From: Wurfbainia villosa
Taxonomy: Eukaryota > Streptophyta > Magnoliopsida > Zingiberales > Zingiberaceae
Direction of reading: 5' to 3'
Assembly: GCA_025175895.1 (NCBI GenBank)
Contig: CM046000.1
Coordinates: 42,444,720-42,508,719, forward strand
DNA: 64,000 bases
The position numbers and the translations under genes were made by a program. The notes below the pieces were generated by a model. It was not told where the DNA came from and did no database searches. It saw only the letters and a program-made list of their open reading frames with translations. Below are positions 1-11,099 of this stretch, one piece after another; within the stretch, counting starts at the first letter, position 1; the number at the start of each line of letters is the position of its first letter.

Positions 1-988
1 TGGCCACGAGTGCTATATTGTTGAGTTTGTCTTCTTCTTCCGATGACTCCTCCCAAGTCGCGTTAAGCGCCTTTTTGGATTGTAATGGTTTGTTCTTTAG
101 TCTCGGGCATTCCGATTTGATGTGACCCCTCTTGTTGCATTTGTAGCATTTGTATTTTGAACTTTGCTCGGGTCTCTTTTCCTTGGATTGCTTGATGTGT
201 CATCTTCTTCTCTTTATCATCTTCTGAACTAGATTCACTAGCTCGATCTCCATCTCATCTTTCACCTCCGATTCGTACTCTTCTTCTTTGGGAGGTGGTT
301 TGCTCTTCTCCTTCTTCCTTTGACCTGCAACTAAGGCAATACATTTCTCGACCGATGTCGAGTTAGATTGTTCATGAAATTCAAATTCAAAAACAAGCTC
401 ATCTTGTCTAATCTTAGATAAGCCTCTAGATACTTTGTAGGCATCAACCATAGATGCCCACAAAGTGGTCCTAGGAAAAGCCTTCAAGGCATACCTGATT
501 ACATCCCGATTCTCGACCTTTTGTCCAATCGAGTGGAGGTTGTTCATGATGTCTTGAATCCTTGCGTGAAGTTGTGTAGCGATCTCATGATCCTGCATTT
601 TTAAAGTAAATAATTTGTTTAACAAAAGGTCACACTTACAAACCTTTGTGCCAGGCGTCCCTTCATGTAGCACAATGAGCTTATTTCACAGATCCTTCGC
701 GCTGATGAATGGGCTAACACAGTCGAGTTCTTCTTTGGAAAGGCCACATTGTAAGATCTGTGTGGCTTTCTCATCGGCCTCCACTTGGCGCTTCATGGTG
801 TTGGTCCACTTGTTACAATCCAAGTATTCACCATCTTCCTTGGTTGGAAGGGTGAACCCAGTCTGGATGACTATTAACATCTCGACTTGGGTTTTTAGAT
901 AGCAATCCATCCGACCCTTTGAATAATGGAAGTCATCTCCATTGTAAAATAGAAGTCGGGTGGTGCTAAACCCTTCAAGATGGGCCAT
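1..988 (-). pseudogene. Ty1/copia gag (family B element), partial
   Basis: Gag is the nucleocapsid precursor that packages retrotransposon RNA in cytoplasmic particles. The ATG is at 988-986, 166 nt inside the adjacent primer binding site. The N-terminal part has the aromatic/basic start of plant copia Gag, followed by a UBN2-type helical region (about 900-330). A Lys/Glu-rich stretch follows, then a CCHC zinc knuckle of CX2CX4HX4C form at about 130-165. A TGA at 688-686 sits where related proteins have Trp and lies in frame with the next segment (673-200), so it is a nonsense mutation and not a gene end. A further frameshift lies near 200, before the knuckle. The window edge cuts the gene, so whether pol follows is unknown. 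Lineage looks SIRE-like from the gag type and LTR style; that is inference. Confidence 0.85.
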
Positions 989-1153
989 CAAAAACAAACA
1001 TTGAACACAAAAAGGCAAAAAACATGAAAATTGCCAAGACTTGGTTTTGGATTAGCAGTGCAGGAAAAATGATAATGAAAAACTTAAATTGAAGAGCACG
1101 AAAAGAAAAATGAATGTGCTAGATTTGTGGTTGCACCAAATCTTAGCGCCCCC

Positions 1154-1165
1154 GCTCTAATACCA
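1154..1165 (-). other. Primer binding site (tRNA-iMet type) of family B element
   Basis: On the minus strand this reads TGGTATTAGAGC, one change from the usual plant copia site TGGTATCAGAGC. It lies one base inside the LTR end at 1167, as expected for minus-strand DNA priming. Confidence 0.8.
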
Positions 1166-1166
1166 A

Positions 1167-2264
1167 TGGTTGGATCGAGTGAATCGCTAGAGGCGGGGGG
1201 GGGGGGGGGGGGTGAAAAGCGATCATGAAAACTTTTCTCTTTTCGTCAAAAGCACGAGTAGCATAGCGGAATGTAAAACAATAAAAGTAAAGGGACACTT
1301 TGTTTTTACTTGGTTCCAACCGAAAGGTTGCTACTCCAAGGCCTTGTGATCCTAGACTCCATACGAAGGGGCAATGCACTATAAGTCTCCTCCTCTGTAG
1401 AAGTAGGAGACAACGATTACACAGAAAATAAAAGCTCAAGGATGATGCAACAAGCCTACCTCTCCTCGTTATGATAAAACCTTCGAGTACAAGAAAAAGA
1501 AACAAATTGAAGAACAAATTTTAAGCTACCGACGAATGAAGAGGTGGAATCTCGGCATGTCATCGACATTATAGCGGTGTAGAGATGTCGTTGAAGGAGA
1601 AGACTGTGGGAGCACTTTGAGAGCAAAGTTTGATGTTGAAAAGAGGTGAAATGACCCTTCTTTTATATCCCTTCAAACCTAGTTCATTGAGATTTGGATC
1701 TGAGTCAAAGCTCCTTATCTCCTCAAAATAAGAGGAGATTATCTTGACTTTCTTCGAACTGACTAATTTTAATAGTTGTCAACTGATGGTAGGAGCAGTC
1801 GGCTGCCAATAGCTGACAGTCGACTACCAGCTTGGTTATTTCCCTACAATAAAGAATTAGCACAGAATATATGAGTGGTGGTAAATATGATGGTTCCTTA
1901 CCATTCGATCTCGACCTAGATCTTCTTCCGGAAGTCGTAGTCAGATTGCCGCCTACGGTTGTCCCCGTACAGAAGACACGACCTTACCATCACTCTGCAC
2001 TCGTGCTTACCTCTGGTCCTTTCTGACCTGTTGCTTAGCTTTCGGTCTCCACCCAGGTTCTTCGACTCCAATGAAGTTCTCCTGGTGTCATCCGACCACC
2101 ACATTTTCTCATTCCGAGATTCTCCGGGTGTCGCTGAACTTCAGCTTAGCTTAAACACTTCTTGCACACTTAACACGACTCATGAAATAACAATAATGAC
2201 TTAACATTGAACCTTTTTTATAATCAAAACCTATGTTTCATTATTTGGTGCCCCTACACCAACA
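1167..2264 (-). repeat. 5' LTR of family B copia element
   Basis: About 1.1 kb. In minus orientation it begins TGTTGGTGTAGGGGC and ends in a C-tract plus TCTAGC before the terminal CA. It aligns end to end with the family B copies at 3719-12476 and 28490-29573. A minus-strand TATA box lies near 1656-1665. Palindromic CAGTCGACTG-like motifs sit just upstream of it (about 1790-1830). An unbroken run of 18 G (1195-1212) has replaced the usual 7-8 base tract. The copia gag and primer site adjoin on the left, so this is the 5' LTR. Confidence 0.85.
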
Positions 2265-3348
2265 GGAGGCTCACAATGGGGAGAGAGGAAGCGACTCAAA
2301 GGCTGGAATCTACTCTCCAATGCCTTGGAGAATGACATGAGTATTGCATTTATTCCTGAATATCTTTGCATTGTAATGATTCTCTTTATGATGCCTTGTG
2401 TTTGTTCTCATCTATTAATGGAGTAGATACATCGATTCTAGGATTAGGGAGTAACTTATCTTTATTTGTAAACAGTATATTGCAATGAATCCATGTTTGC
2501 TTGCACTGTTTTCGATTTCTATATATTTATGATTTCTTCTTATTCTATGATATGAGTATTCATGGTGCAACTTTATTGTTTTAATCCAATTTAGATGCCA
2601 AAAGGACTAGGTTATATTTTAGAGGTATGGGGAAGGACCGAAAGGAGAACCCAGTCCTCTGAACCATAAAGGACCGAGACGTGGGGTAATCGATTATGAG
2701 TGTGGTGTTAATCTACTGGGGTTCTCATGATAGGTTCCCTATATGACCAAGCTTATCCCACAAGTAGATTGATTCACCACGAGGACACATAGGTATCATA
2801 GAACGTAATTAACATATCTTAGCAGAAGGGCCAAAGTAGGAGAAATTAACTCTAGAAGGGTTGTGGGACCTAGTGACAAGGGGTTTCCCATAGATAGCAA
2901 CCCCTCGAGCTCTGATGATCCAAAAGGTAAACTTGGCTAGGAATAGGGTAATCCAGTATAGTTCCAAAAGAACACGATGTATATAATAGGATATCCTACC
3001 TACACGAATAACCATTAAGAGTTAGGAGTACGACATATGTTTATAATCATTTAGGTGAAACTGAAATCCTAAAATCCTTTTAGGAACTTTTAACCTACCT
3101 TGGCTTTCGCTGAGTGACACCGTAATAGAGTTAAAACCGCCATCTACCTCATACACTAGACTAGAAAAATATTTCATTCTTAACAAATAACATCCACTGG
3201 ATAAACGATATTGGAATCATAGTCTCTGTGGGATCAATATCTTCATTACTTGACGACATCCATGCACTTGCAGGCGTTGAGCGCGAGTGCGCGCTTGAGT
3301 CCTTGACGATTCCTGTCGGAGATTTGAGAGTTGTGATCGTGTGCATCA
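2265..3348 (+). repeat. 3' part of a Ty3/gypsy (Tat/Athila-type) LTR, copy S1
   Basis: A noncoding block ending in GCATCA, directly followed by a tRNA-Asp-type primer binding site, so it is the end of an LTR. A homologue of about 90 percent identity by eye lies at 12477-13519. Both start at the same base after a family B LTR (GGAGGCTCA). The true 5' end of this LTR is not visible. Several short frames inside it are not conserved between the two copies and are not genes. Confidence 0.75.
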
Positions 3349-3354
3349 AGTTGT

Positions 3355-3372
3355 TGGCGCCTTTGTCAGAGA
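3355..3372 (+). other. Primer binding site, tRNA-Asp type
   Basis: The sequence TGGCGCCTTTGTCAGAGA resembles the tRNA-Asp complement used by Tat and Athila lineage gypsy elements, with the diagnostic TGGCGCC core. It lies six bases after the LTR end at 3348. Confidence 0.8.
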
Positions 3373-3718
3373 CTGTTGATTCGATATCTGATCTAAAGTG
3401 GTTAGTTTTGATTTGACCTAGTTTAGAATTATTTTCCTAGTTTTTATTAATTTCCAATTTATCTAGTTCTAGTTCTAATTCAGATTTTAGTTTTTCTTCT
3501 AGCTTTAGTTATTTTCTAGCAATTTTTCTTTTAGTTATTTTCTGAACACTTGGTTTTCTTTATTTTGTTGTTTTTTTTGTCTCTTGTCAATGCACTATCG
3601 TTCCTTCCCTTGTCTATATTTTTCTGTATATAACGATGCATGCTTTCACTCATGATTATGATCAATTTAATGTTGTGAGTTTTGGTAACATTTATTTTGA
3701 GCATTGTGGTGAACTATA
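3373..3718 (+). other. 5' leader fragment of the tRNA-Asp-primed gypsy element
   Basis: T-rich repeats of TTTTAGTT/TTCTAG style, typical of the untranslated leader after a Tat/Athila primer site. No coding frame is convincing. It stops abruptly at the terminal TGTTGG of the family B LTR at 3719, so the rest of the element's internal region is missing here. Confidence 0.55.
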
Positions 3719-5205
3719 TGTTGGATCGAAAGATTGCTAGAGGGGGTGAATAACAATCATAAAGCCTTCTTTTTGATTCGATAAAACTAAAGTAATGAAT
3801 GCAGTGGAAATGAAATTAAAGTAAAAATTAAAGAGGGACTTTCTTTTTTTACTTGGTTCACAATCGAAAGGTTGCTACTCCAAGGCCCCGCGATCCTAGA
3901 CCGCGTACAAAGGGGCAATCCACTAACTATCTCCTCCTTGTTGGAGGTAGGAGACAACGATTACAAGAAAACCAAAAGCTCGAGGATGAGGCAACAAGCC
4001 TACCTCACCTCGTTACGATGAAAGCCTCAAATACAAGAATATGAACACAAATTGAAAAACAAACTTAAGCTACCGACGAAGATGATGTGGGATCTGAGCG
4101 TGTCGTTGGCATGTCGGCATCGTAGCATTGTCGTCGAAGCGTAGCGTCATTGGAGAACTTTGAGATCAATGAATGATGATCCAAAAGGGTGAAACCCCCT
4201 TTCTTTTATAGCCCTCCAAACCCTAGCTCATTGAGATCTAGATCTGGGTCAACGAGCCACCTCAGCCCAAGATAAGGGGATCTTATCTTGACCTTCATTG
4301 AGTTGATAAGTTTGAATATCAGTCGACTGATGACCTTTATCAGTCGATAGATGATAGTAGCAGTCGACTGCTAATAGCCAACAGTCCACTGCCAGCTAGG
4401 TCACTCCTCTACAATAAAGAGTTAGCACAAGATATATGAGAGATGGTAAATATGGCAGTTCCTTACCGTCGAATATCGACCAAGACCTTCATCTAGAAGT
4501 CTAAGTCAGATTGCTGCCTATAGTTGTCCTCGTATGGAGGACACAACCTTACCATCGCTTCGCACTTGTGCTTACCTCTGGTCCATTCTGACCTGTCGCT
4601 TAGCTTTAGGTCTCCACCTAGGTTCTTTAACTCCAATGATGTTCTCCTGGTGTAGCCCGACCAACATGGTTTCTCATCCCGAGATTCTCCGGGAGTCACT
4701 TGTTAGGGAAATCAACCCATGTGATATGGTTTTGATGTGTGTGACAAAGGGTTTAAGTTAGGATGATTGAATTTGATATGTGCGTTGTAATCTTGCAGGA
4801 CTTAGTAATTCGCAGATGGAGCTTAGGGAAGTGTCACCACTCACAACCTGGTGCTTGAGTCGGAGAAGGAGCATTGCAGAGTCATGCGCTTGATGCTACC
4901 GAGGGACCGCCGGACGAGATGACTTGAAGAGAAGCCAAGGAAGCAGACTTCGAGGGTAAGAGACGCGAAGGAGCATTACAGAGCCATGCGCTTGATGCTC
5001 CCGAGGGACGTGGCTGTGAACGAAGATAGCTTCGGCAAGGGACTTCAAGTGAGATGAGAGAATGAGTGAATTGTAAGTAGCTCATTAGGTGAACTTGGCT
5101 GAATGGTTGAGTGTCGGAGACTCGACCGCAAGGGTTGAGGTTTACCCGACCGTCGGAAGCTCAAACGCATGTTAAGTTTGAGTTTTACTCGGCACCAGTC
5201 GACTA

Positions 5206-7372
5206 TGATAGTAATATGTGAGAGATGTCCTAAGGCAATTGCCTTATGTTAGAACCATTTATATGATAAATGAAGATTCACTATTTGAGTATACATGTTC
5301 TCATGTATTTGATTATATCTTAAACTCATTTACTGAATGTCCATGATATGATTCATATCATGAGAGAATTTATGATTGTATCACAACTAGTGAGTATCTC
5401 TACATGTGTAATTGTGATGTATCGAAATTATCCCTAGTCAATGTATTGATGTATTCGGACACCATCAAATCTATCAAGACTAGCACGAGGTATACTCCTA
5501 GGTGTATCCAAGCAGCTGATTCTCACTGGCTGGAGACATTGTGATGTCTGGAGTTAATCATGGATGCTAGTTATGGAAACTAGTTCATTGGAGTGACTAG
5601 CCGTAAGACATCATATGGTTCTCTGCAGATATAGATATGTCAATAAAGTTCTTACTACAGCTTAAGTGCGATGTTCCTTTAACTTGTGGTATTCAAGTCA
5701 TCTTGGTCATGAAGACTTATGCTTTGACATCTTAAGCAAGCATCTCCAAGGAGATATAGACCCGGGATGATTGGGTATAAGTCGAAGTGATCGAAGGTGT
5801 TTGAATAGCCTATAAAGGATTCATCACTCCTTGCGAGGAGATGTATACCCATGGCCTCTCGTCGAATTGTTACTAAAGTCTTTGGCCAAAGCATTACATG
5901 TTTAGAGTAAGGTACTCTTGGATACATGTGCAGTAACTAGAATCCATAGGACGAGGAAATGATACTTAGGCTAGGTGTGACGTAGTCAACCTAGTGGGGA
6001 CTGACACACTAGACCATGTCCTGAACCAAGTGGGTATAAGATGAGTGAAGAGAATGGGGCACGATTCATTGGAGCTGCTGAAGGGTTTCATAAATAGTTC
6101 TGGATCAACAGTTGATCATTTCAGTTAATTGGGGATCATGATGTACTACTAGGTGCCACTCATGATCGTTCTATAATTAATGGTTAATTATAGATGGCCA
6201 ACATAAATCGAGAACCTATTTGGTCACATGTACAACGAGCGTAATCCAAAGGATTTAAAATGAGCTTGAGAATGAGATTCTCAGACCGAGAGAAACTAGG
6301 TTTGGTTGGACCAAACAAGGAGTGAGCATGAAATCGTTTCAGGCGCAATGGAAGCGTGGATGGGTTGTGTCTTATGAAGACATGATTGATGAACCAAATT
6401 GGTTTGGTTCTAATCCAATGGTGGAGAATAAACCAAAGGGGTTTGGTTTGTTTTAAATGAATGAACCAAAGTTTGTTCGGTTCGTTTTAACTTAAAATAG
6501 ACCAAATCGGTTTGGTTTATTTTAATTTAAATTAATGGAGCGGATTAACGGGTTTTGGTTATTAACCAATAACCATTAGTAGAATTTGTTCTCTATAAAA
6601 TAGGGCTCAAGGGTTTAATGAGAGCCCTAATCCAAGTTGCCGCCCCTCCCTTTTCTCCTCTTGTGGTCGGCGCCCATACCCTAGCCGCCGCCCACCCTTG
6701 TGCCGCCGTCCAAGATCCTTGCTGGCATCCAAGCTTCAGCCAGCGATCCTCCGGCGACCCTCCGGTGATCTTCCTTGGCTCCGGCGACAAGGTGATCATC
6801 TAGCTTCCTTATTTGGTCGGCGCTAATCCTCCACCAAAGATGTCCAGTTTTCTGGATAGCTTGTTTATTTCTTGTCGGAGTGTCGTTTGGACGAAATTTG
6901 GAGCTCCGACAGTGGCTACTTTTCTGGGGATTCAATCTCCGATAATCCTCAGAGGTGGAGGACGAAGGATTTGTCAAACGGTTGGCGAATACCTCTCCGG
7001 AGAAGCGAGTTTTTTTGGACTCGTTTTGAATCCGAATTTTGATTCGGATTGTCATCTTCTCTCGATCACACCGTCTTCGACACGAGGCTAGTGATTCATA
7101 CGAAGACCAGGCTCGTGACTTTGTGATGTCATCTCGAAGATACTCAGCATGGATACGGTTAGAGGAGATTCTAGCGAGGATCGCTCTGGTTGATGTCTTT
7201 CCCGTTACACGTGATACGTATGGTATACGTAGAATAAATTTCCTTTTATTACAAAATTTGAAACTATGATTATGTCTACACATGTTGTACTATGCATACG
7301 TGTGGTGCGTGTTTTGTAATAAATTAGATTTATTATTTTTATTTCTTCCGCTGTGCACATGTTTAAGAAACA
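5206..7372 (+). repeat. Family C copia LTR inserted in the TR-GAG-1 5' LTR (3' end lost)
   Basis: Begins TGATAGTAATATG, the degraded form of the family C start TGTTAGTAATATATG, and runs about 2.17 kb. The terminal ~50 bp found in other copies, ending in CCCAACA, are missing. Interrupted LTR sequence resumes at about 7373. TATAAAA at 6594-6600 is preceded by inverted ACCAAA/TTTGGT motifs (6395-6530). A GC-rich block (about 6620-6790) follows it, and the ORFs there are LTR sequence. No family C internal region flanks it, so it is a truncated solo LTR. Confidence 0.85.
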
Positions 7373-7642
7373 TGCGATTGGCAATCGATCGTGTGGCTAA
7401 TGAGTTCGACATCGCGGATCGGCCGGGGAAGCAATCAATCGATAGCTCGAACGCACAATGCACGAGCTAGTAGAGCGAAGCTAGTCACTGATCGAAGACT
7501 ACATCACGGAAGGCGACATCGATATTGATATCATCGCCGATCGATCATCCGACAGTTGGAGAAATGATTACGAGTGCAGTCGATGGTATGGAGTCAACAT
7601 CAGTCGATTGATAGTGCCCAATGGGATGAATTGCTTCCTCTC

Positions 7643-7650
7643 TATAAAAA
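7643..7650 (+). promoter_or_regulatory. TATA box of TR-GAG-1 5' LTR
   Basis: TATAAAAA inside a pyrimidine/purine mirror (CTCTCTATAAAAAGAGAG). The same sequence is at 11917-11924 in the 3' LTR. It marks the U3/R transition of the element. Confidence 0.7.
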
Positions 7651-8066
7651 GAGAGGGTGGGGGCTTTTATATGGGTAATGTTGATGCTCTTAACATCCTA
7701 ATAGTGCCCCACAAAGCTTGAACTCCTTCTAGTTTTCTTTCACATCTATTGTAAAAGAAGGAGTGTTCTTGAGTTGTAAAGGTTTACCTCCACCTTGCTT
7801 GGGCAAAAGGGAGAGACCAATAGTGGATTGGTTTCGGAGTGATTCACCGGAGACGAATCAGACTGTGGATTAGCGACGAGGCCGTAAACCACGTTACATT
7901 TTTTTGTTAGCATTGTTTATCATTTATGTTTGTTCTTAATTGTCTTTGTTTTATATTTTTCGCTTGAGCTAATGTTAATTGTAGACAATTAAGAAAGACT
8001 TCTACTCATACAATGAAAGAGGGCTATTCCCCCCCCCCTCTAGCCAGCCAACAACAATCCTACAAG

Positions 8067-8079
8067 TGGTATCTGAGCA
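8067..8079 (+). other. Primer binding site of TR-GAG-1
   Basis: TGGTATCTGAGCA, one mismatch from the tRNA-iMet copia site, two bases after the LTR end at 8064. Confidence 0.85.
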
Positions 8080-8125
8080 AAGGAAGCTTGTCGAAGACTA
8101 ACCGCCGCAACAAGCACAATCAAGG

Positions 8126-9828
8126 ATGGCCAGCTCCAACATTCATCCACCGAAGTTTGAAGGAGAATTCTCTTGGTGGAAGAAGAGAATGGAGGTATTT
8201 TTCGAAACCGATTTCAAAATTCTATTAATAATGGAAAATGGTTTCGAGGTACCTAGGGATGATGAGGGCAAGCCAATCGAGAAGTCTAGATGGACTAAAA
8301 AGCAAAGGGAAGAGTACTTGGCAAACTCAAATCCAAAGCACCATCTCTACAACGTACTCCCCCAACAAGAAGTGAAACGGATAGGAGAGTGTGCAAGTGC
8401 CAAAGAAATGTGGGAGAAGTTGGTGGAATTTCATGGAGGCACTTCCAAGGCCAAGCTTTCGAGAAGAGATCTCCTTCGCTCCCAATTAAGAAACATCAAA
8501 CTCGAAAAGGGAGAAAAGGTAACCTCATTACATTCTAGGTTTAAGGAAATTTTAATTGAGCTAACAAGTGTAGGAGAAAAACTTTCGAACCGGGATATGC
8601 TTATGAAAGCAATCGATGCTTTTCCCCGGTTATCGAAATGGAGCTCAATGGTGGACTCCTTCTACATGTCAAAGAACCTAGAGGTAAGCACCTTAGAGGA
8701 GTTCTTCTCAACTATGGAGTTCCATGAAACAAGGCTTGAAGGAATAAGTGAAGAATCAAGTCATCTAGAGGAGTAGCCTTGGTCGCCAACAAGAGGAAGA
8801 AGAAGAAGATAGAGACTCCCTCCTCATCCGATGAAGCATCCTCATCATCCTCCATGAATAGCAATGATGATGCTTATATGGTAAGGAAGGTAAGGCGTGC
8901 TTTAAGAAATTTAAAATTTAACAAATCTTATGATAGGAGAAGGCACAAGAGGAAGATCATATGCTATAATTGCCAACAAGAGGGACATATAAGAGATGAT
9001 TGTCCCCTCTTGAACAAGAGCAAAGAAGAGAGGAGGAAGAAAGAGGAAAAGAAGAAGGGGAGCAAGAAAAAGAAGGAAGAAGAGAAGAAGGCCAAAGAAA
9101 AATGGAAGGCCAAAGCACTCAAAGCAAGGACATGGGATGACCCTTCCTCCTCATCATCATCATCGGAGGAAGAAAATGTCTTTGTCACAAATTTAGTTGT
9201 AATGGCATTTGATGATCTAGACTCCACCACCTTCCTCGAGCAAGACAAATCAAGCACAAGTGAGGAGAGCTCTAGTGAATGGGGAGGCTCATCATCCTCC
9301 TCAACCGAAGAAGAAGACATGGAGACTATGGTAACGAATCTCTCATCCAAGAAAATAGTTTTCATGATTTCTAGCCTTACTAAGGATTTATTTAGGGCTA
9401 AGAAAAAGAACAAGTGCATGCTTGATCAAATTAAGGATCTAGAAAATAAATTAGAACAAGCATGTTTAAATGTTAATGATGATGATGCATGCTCACATGA
9501 TAACTATATGCCTTTGGATGTTAATGATGCATGCATTGAGGAAAATAGGGCTTTAAGGGAAAAGGTAGACCATTTGACCAAGGCCTTAGAAAAATTCATA
9601 ATTGGCTCCAATATATTAAACATGATCATAAGGAGCCAAAGGGAAAGCTTCAATAGGAAAGGCCTAGGTTATAAGGGAAAGACAAATGAAAAGGCCTATA
9701 AATGCTTAATTGCTAGGGATCAAAGCAAAAATAAGATAATTGCTAGAAAATGGATCCCTAAGGAATATTTAGTCAACCTCATAGGAAAGAACTTGTTTTG
9801 GGTTCCTAAATCCATCATTAAGGGTTAA
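8126..9828 (+). pseudogene. Copia gag of TR-GAG-1, frameshifted
   Basis: Encodes a Gag nucleocapsid precursor of about 568 codons in two frames. The first (8126-8776, ATG start, 62 nt after the primer site) holds the N-terminal domain and UBN2-type region, with conserved W, AFPR and MEFHE stretches. A frameshift near 8770 makes a TAG at 8774-8776, and the frame continues from about 8776 without an ATG. The second part has a Ser/Asp/Glu-rich tract, then a CCHC knuckle (CYNCQQEGHIRDDC, nt 8961-9002). A long Lys/Glu stretch and a C-terminus with IPKEYL and FWVPKS follow. The same two C-terminal motifs end the Gag of TR-GAG-2. No pol follows. The antisense frame at 9419-8964 is a shadow. Confidence 0.88.
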
Positions 9829-11099
9829 GAAAACCCTAGGTTAGTCAACCATAAGGATTTTATTTATATCATATGTTTGGTTGACTTAGGATGGCGGGAC
9901 TTAATTTTTGAAATAGTGTTGGGTGATGATAATGTGCCCAAAATTGATAATAATGCTTAAATCATGATAGTTAATGTAATTGTCATATATGTTTGCAATC
10001 ATGATTTATGATCTTGACATTTAATATATAATCATGGGGAATAGGGTTTAGATCATGCTTTAGGTGATATTTGACTTTTTATCATGATTTTATACCTAAT
10101 GCATAATTAAAATTTGATTGATACATTTGTTCCATGATCATAATATGAAATCAATGCATATATGTTTTTATGATCATGTGGTATGATAGAGTGATACTTA
10201 ACCATGGGTAGAATTGCATGAATTTGAAGATTAAGTACATAAATACATTTAGGAACATCTCACATTGACCATAAGGATAACTTTGATTGAAAACATAGTA
10301 TGGGTGAGATGATAGGATGATACAAATGGTCCACTAATACCTAGGGCATTTAGATGGTCATTTTAAGTATCAAAATAGCAATAATAGACCAATCATGGGG
10401 AAGGCTTATGTTTAATCCACAGACATATTGCCCAAAGATCATGGTTGGATATTTCATATGTTTTCAAAACCATTTCTTACTTTAAAATCTGTGCTTTCAT
10501 GTTTTGAAACAATTTAAAGTAAAACTAGGTGTTAAAATGGATACAAACTTGATCAAAACACTAGTCATTTTTGAAGCTTTTAGATTTTTGGCAAATCATT
10601 GAAAATATAAGTAATTTTCATAAAAACTCATTTTTCACTGATAAAGGACCTTAAAAGAAATGTGTTTTTAAAATTTCATGATTTTTTGAATTTTTTAGAA
10701 TTTATAGTGCATTTCTGCATTTCATCCAGAAAATCAGAAAAACCTGAATTCTGAGTGTCAGTCGACTGGTAGTCTGAACCAGTCGACTGATGTACTTCAC
10801 ACGAGCACAATAACCTGATTTCATCAGGTTTTGTTTGGTTGTTGATATTTTTTTCTCCTTAGAGTTGATACCCTGGATTATAACATTTAGATAATGTTTT
10901 TGATGGTGTCAAAGGGGGAGAATTGATAAGGTTTAAGTTAATCATGCTAATAGGGAAGTTTAGCATGTCTTATGGGGGAGTTGCATATTTAAGGGGGAGT
11001 TGTTATACTCATGATTTACTTACATGCTTTCCTTGCTTATGTTATTGTTATTTGTTTACCTAACTTAAACGGATTGCCACACATCAAAAAGAGGGAGAT
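9829..11099 (+). other. Noncoding internal region and PPT of TR-GAG-1
   Basis: AT-rich DNA with no convincing coding frame. It carries two CAGTCGACTG-like palindromes (10758-10790). Short CAAAGGGGGAG and AAGGGGGAG tracts occur near 10910 and 10990, of the kind found before the 3' end of SIRE-like elements. The polypurine tract AAAAAGAGGGAGAT (about 11086-11099) abuts the 3' LTR. Autonomous relatives would have pol in this element; none is detectable. Confidence 0.7.

Larger units (their letters stand above)
4701..8064 (+). repeat. 5' LTR of TR-GAG-1 (interrupted)
   Basis: Starts TGTTAGGG and ends CCTACA. It aligns with the 3' LTR at 11100-12342. The LTR itself is 4701-5205 plus about 7373-8064, with a family C LTR between. 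The TATA box TATAAAAA is at 7643-7650. The block upstream of the TATA is rich in GATCGATC-like palindromes where the 3' LTR has CAGTCGACTG-like ones. Confidence 0.85.

Noticed and set aside
1143..1517. 124-codon antisense ORF
   Set aside because: Lies in the family B LTR and includes the poly-G run; not conserved in other copies.
6618..7283. ORFs up to 200 codons in the inserted family C LTR
   Set aside because: The block recurs in all family C LTRs with changed frames; no conserved peptide.
8964..9419. 151-codon antisense ORF
   Set aside because: Shadow of the Lys/Glu-rich gag frame; low-complexity Ser/Phe on the reverse strand.
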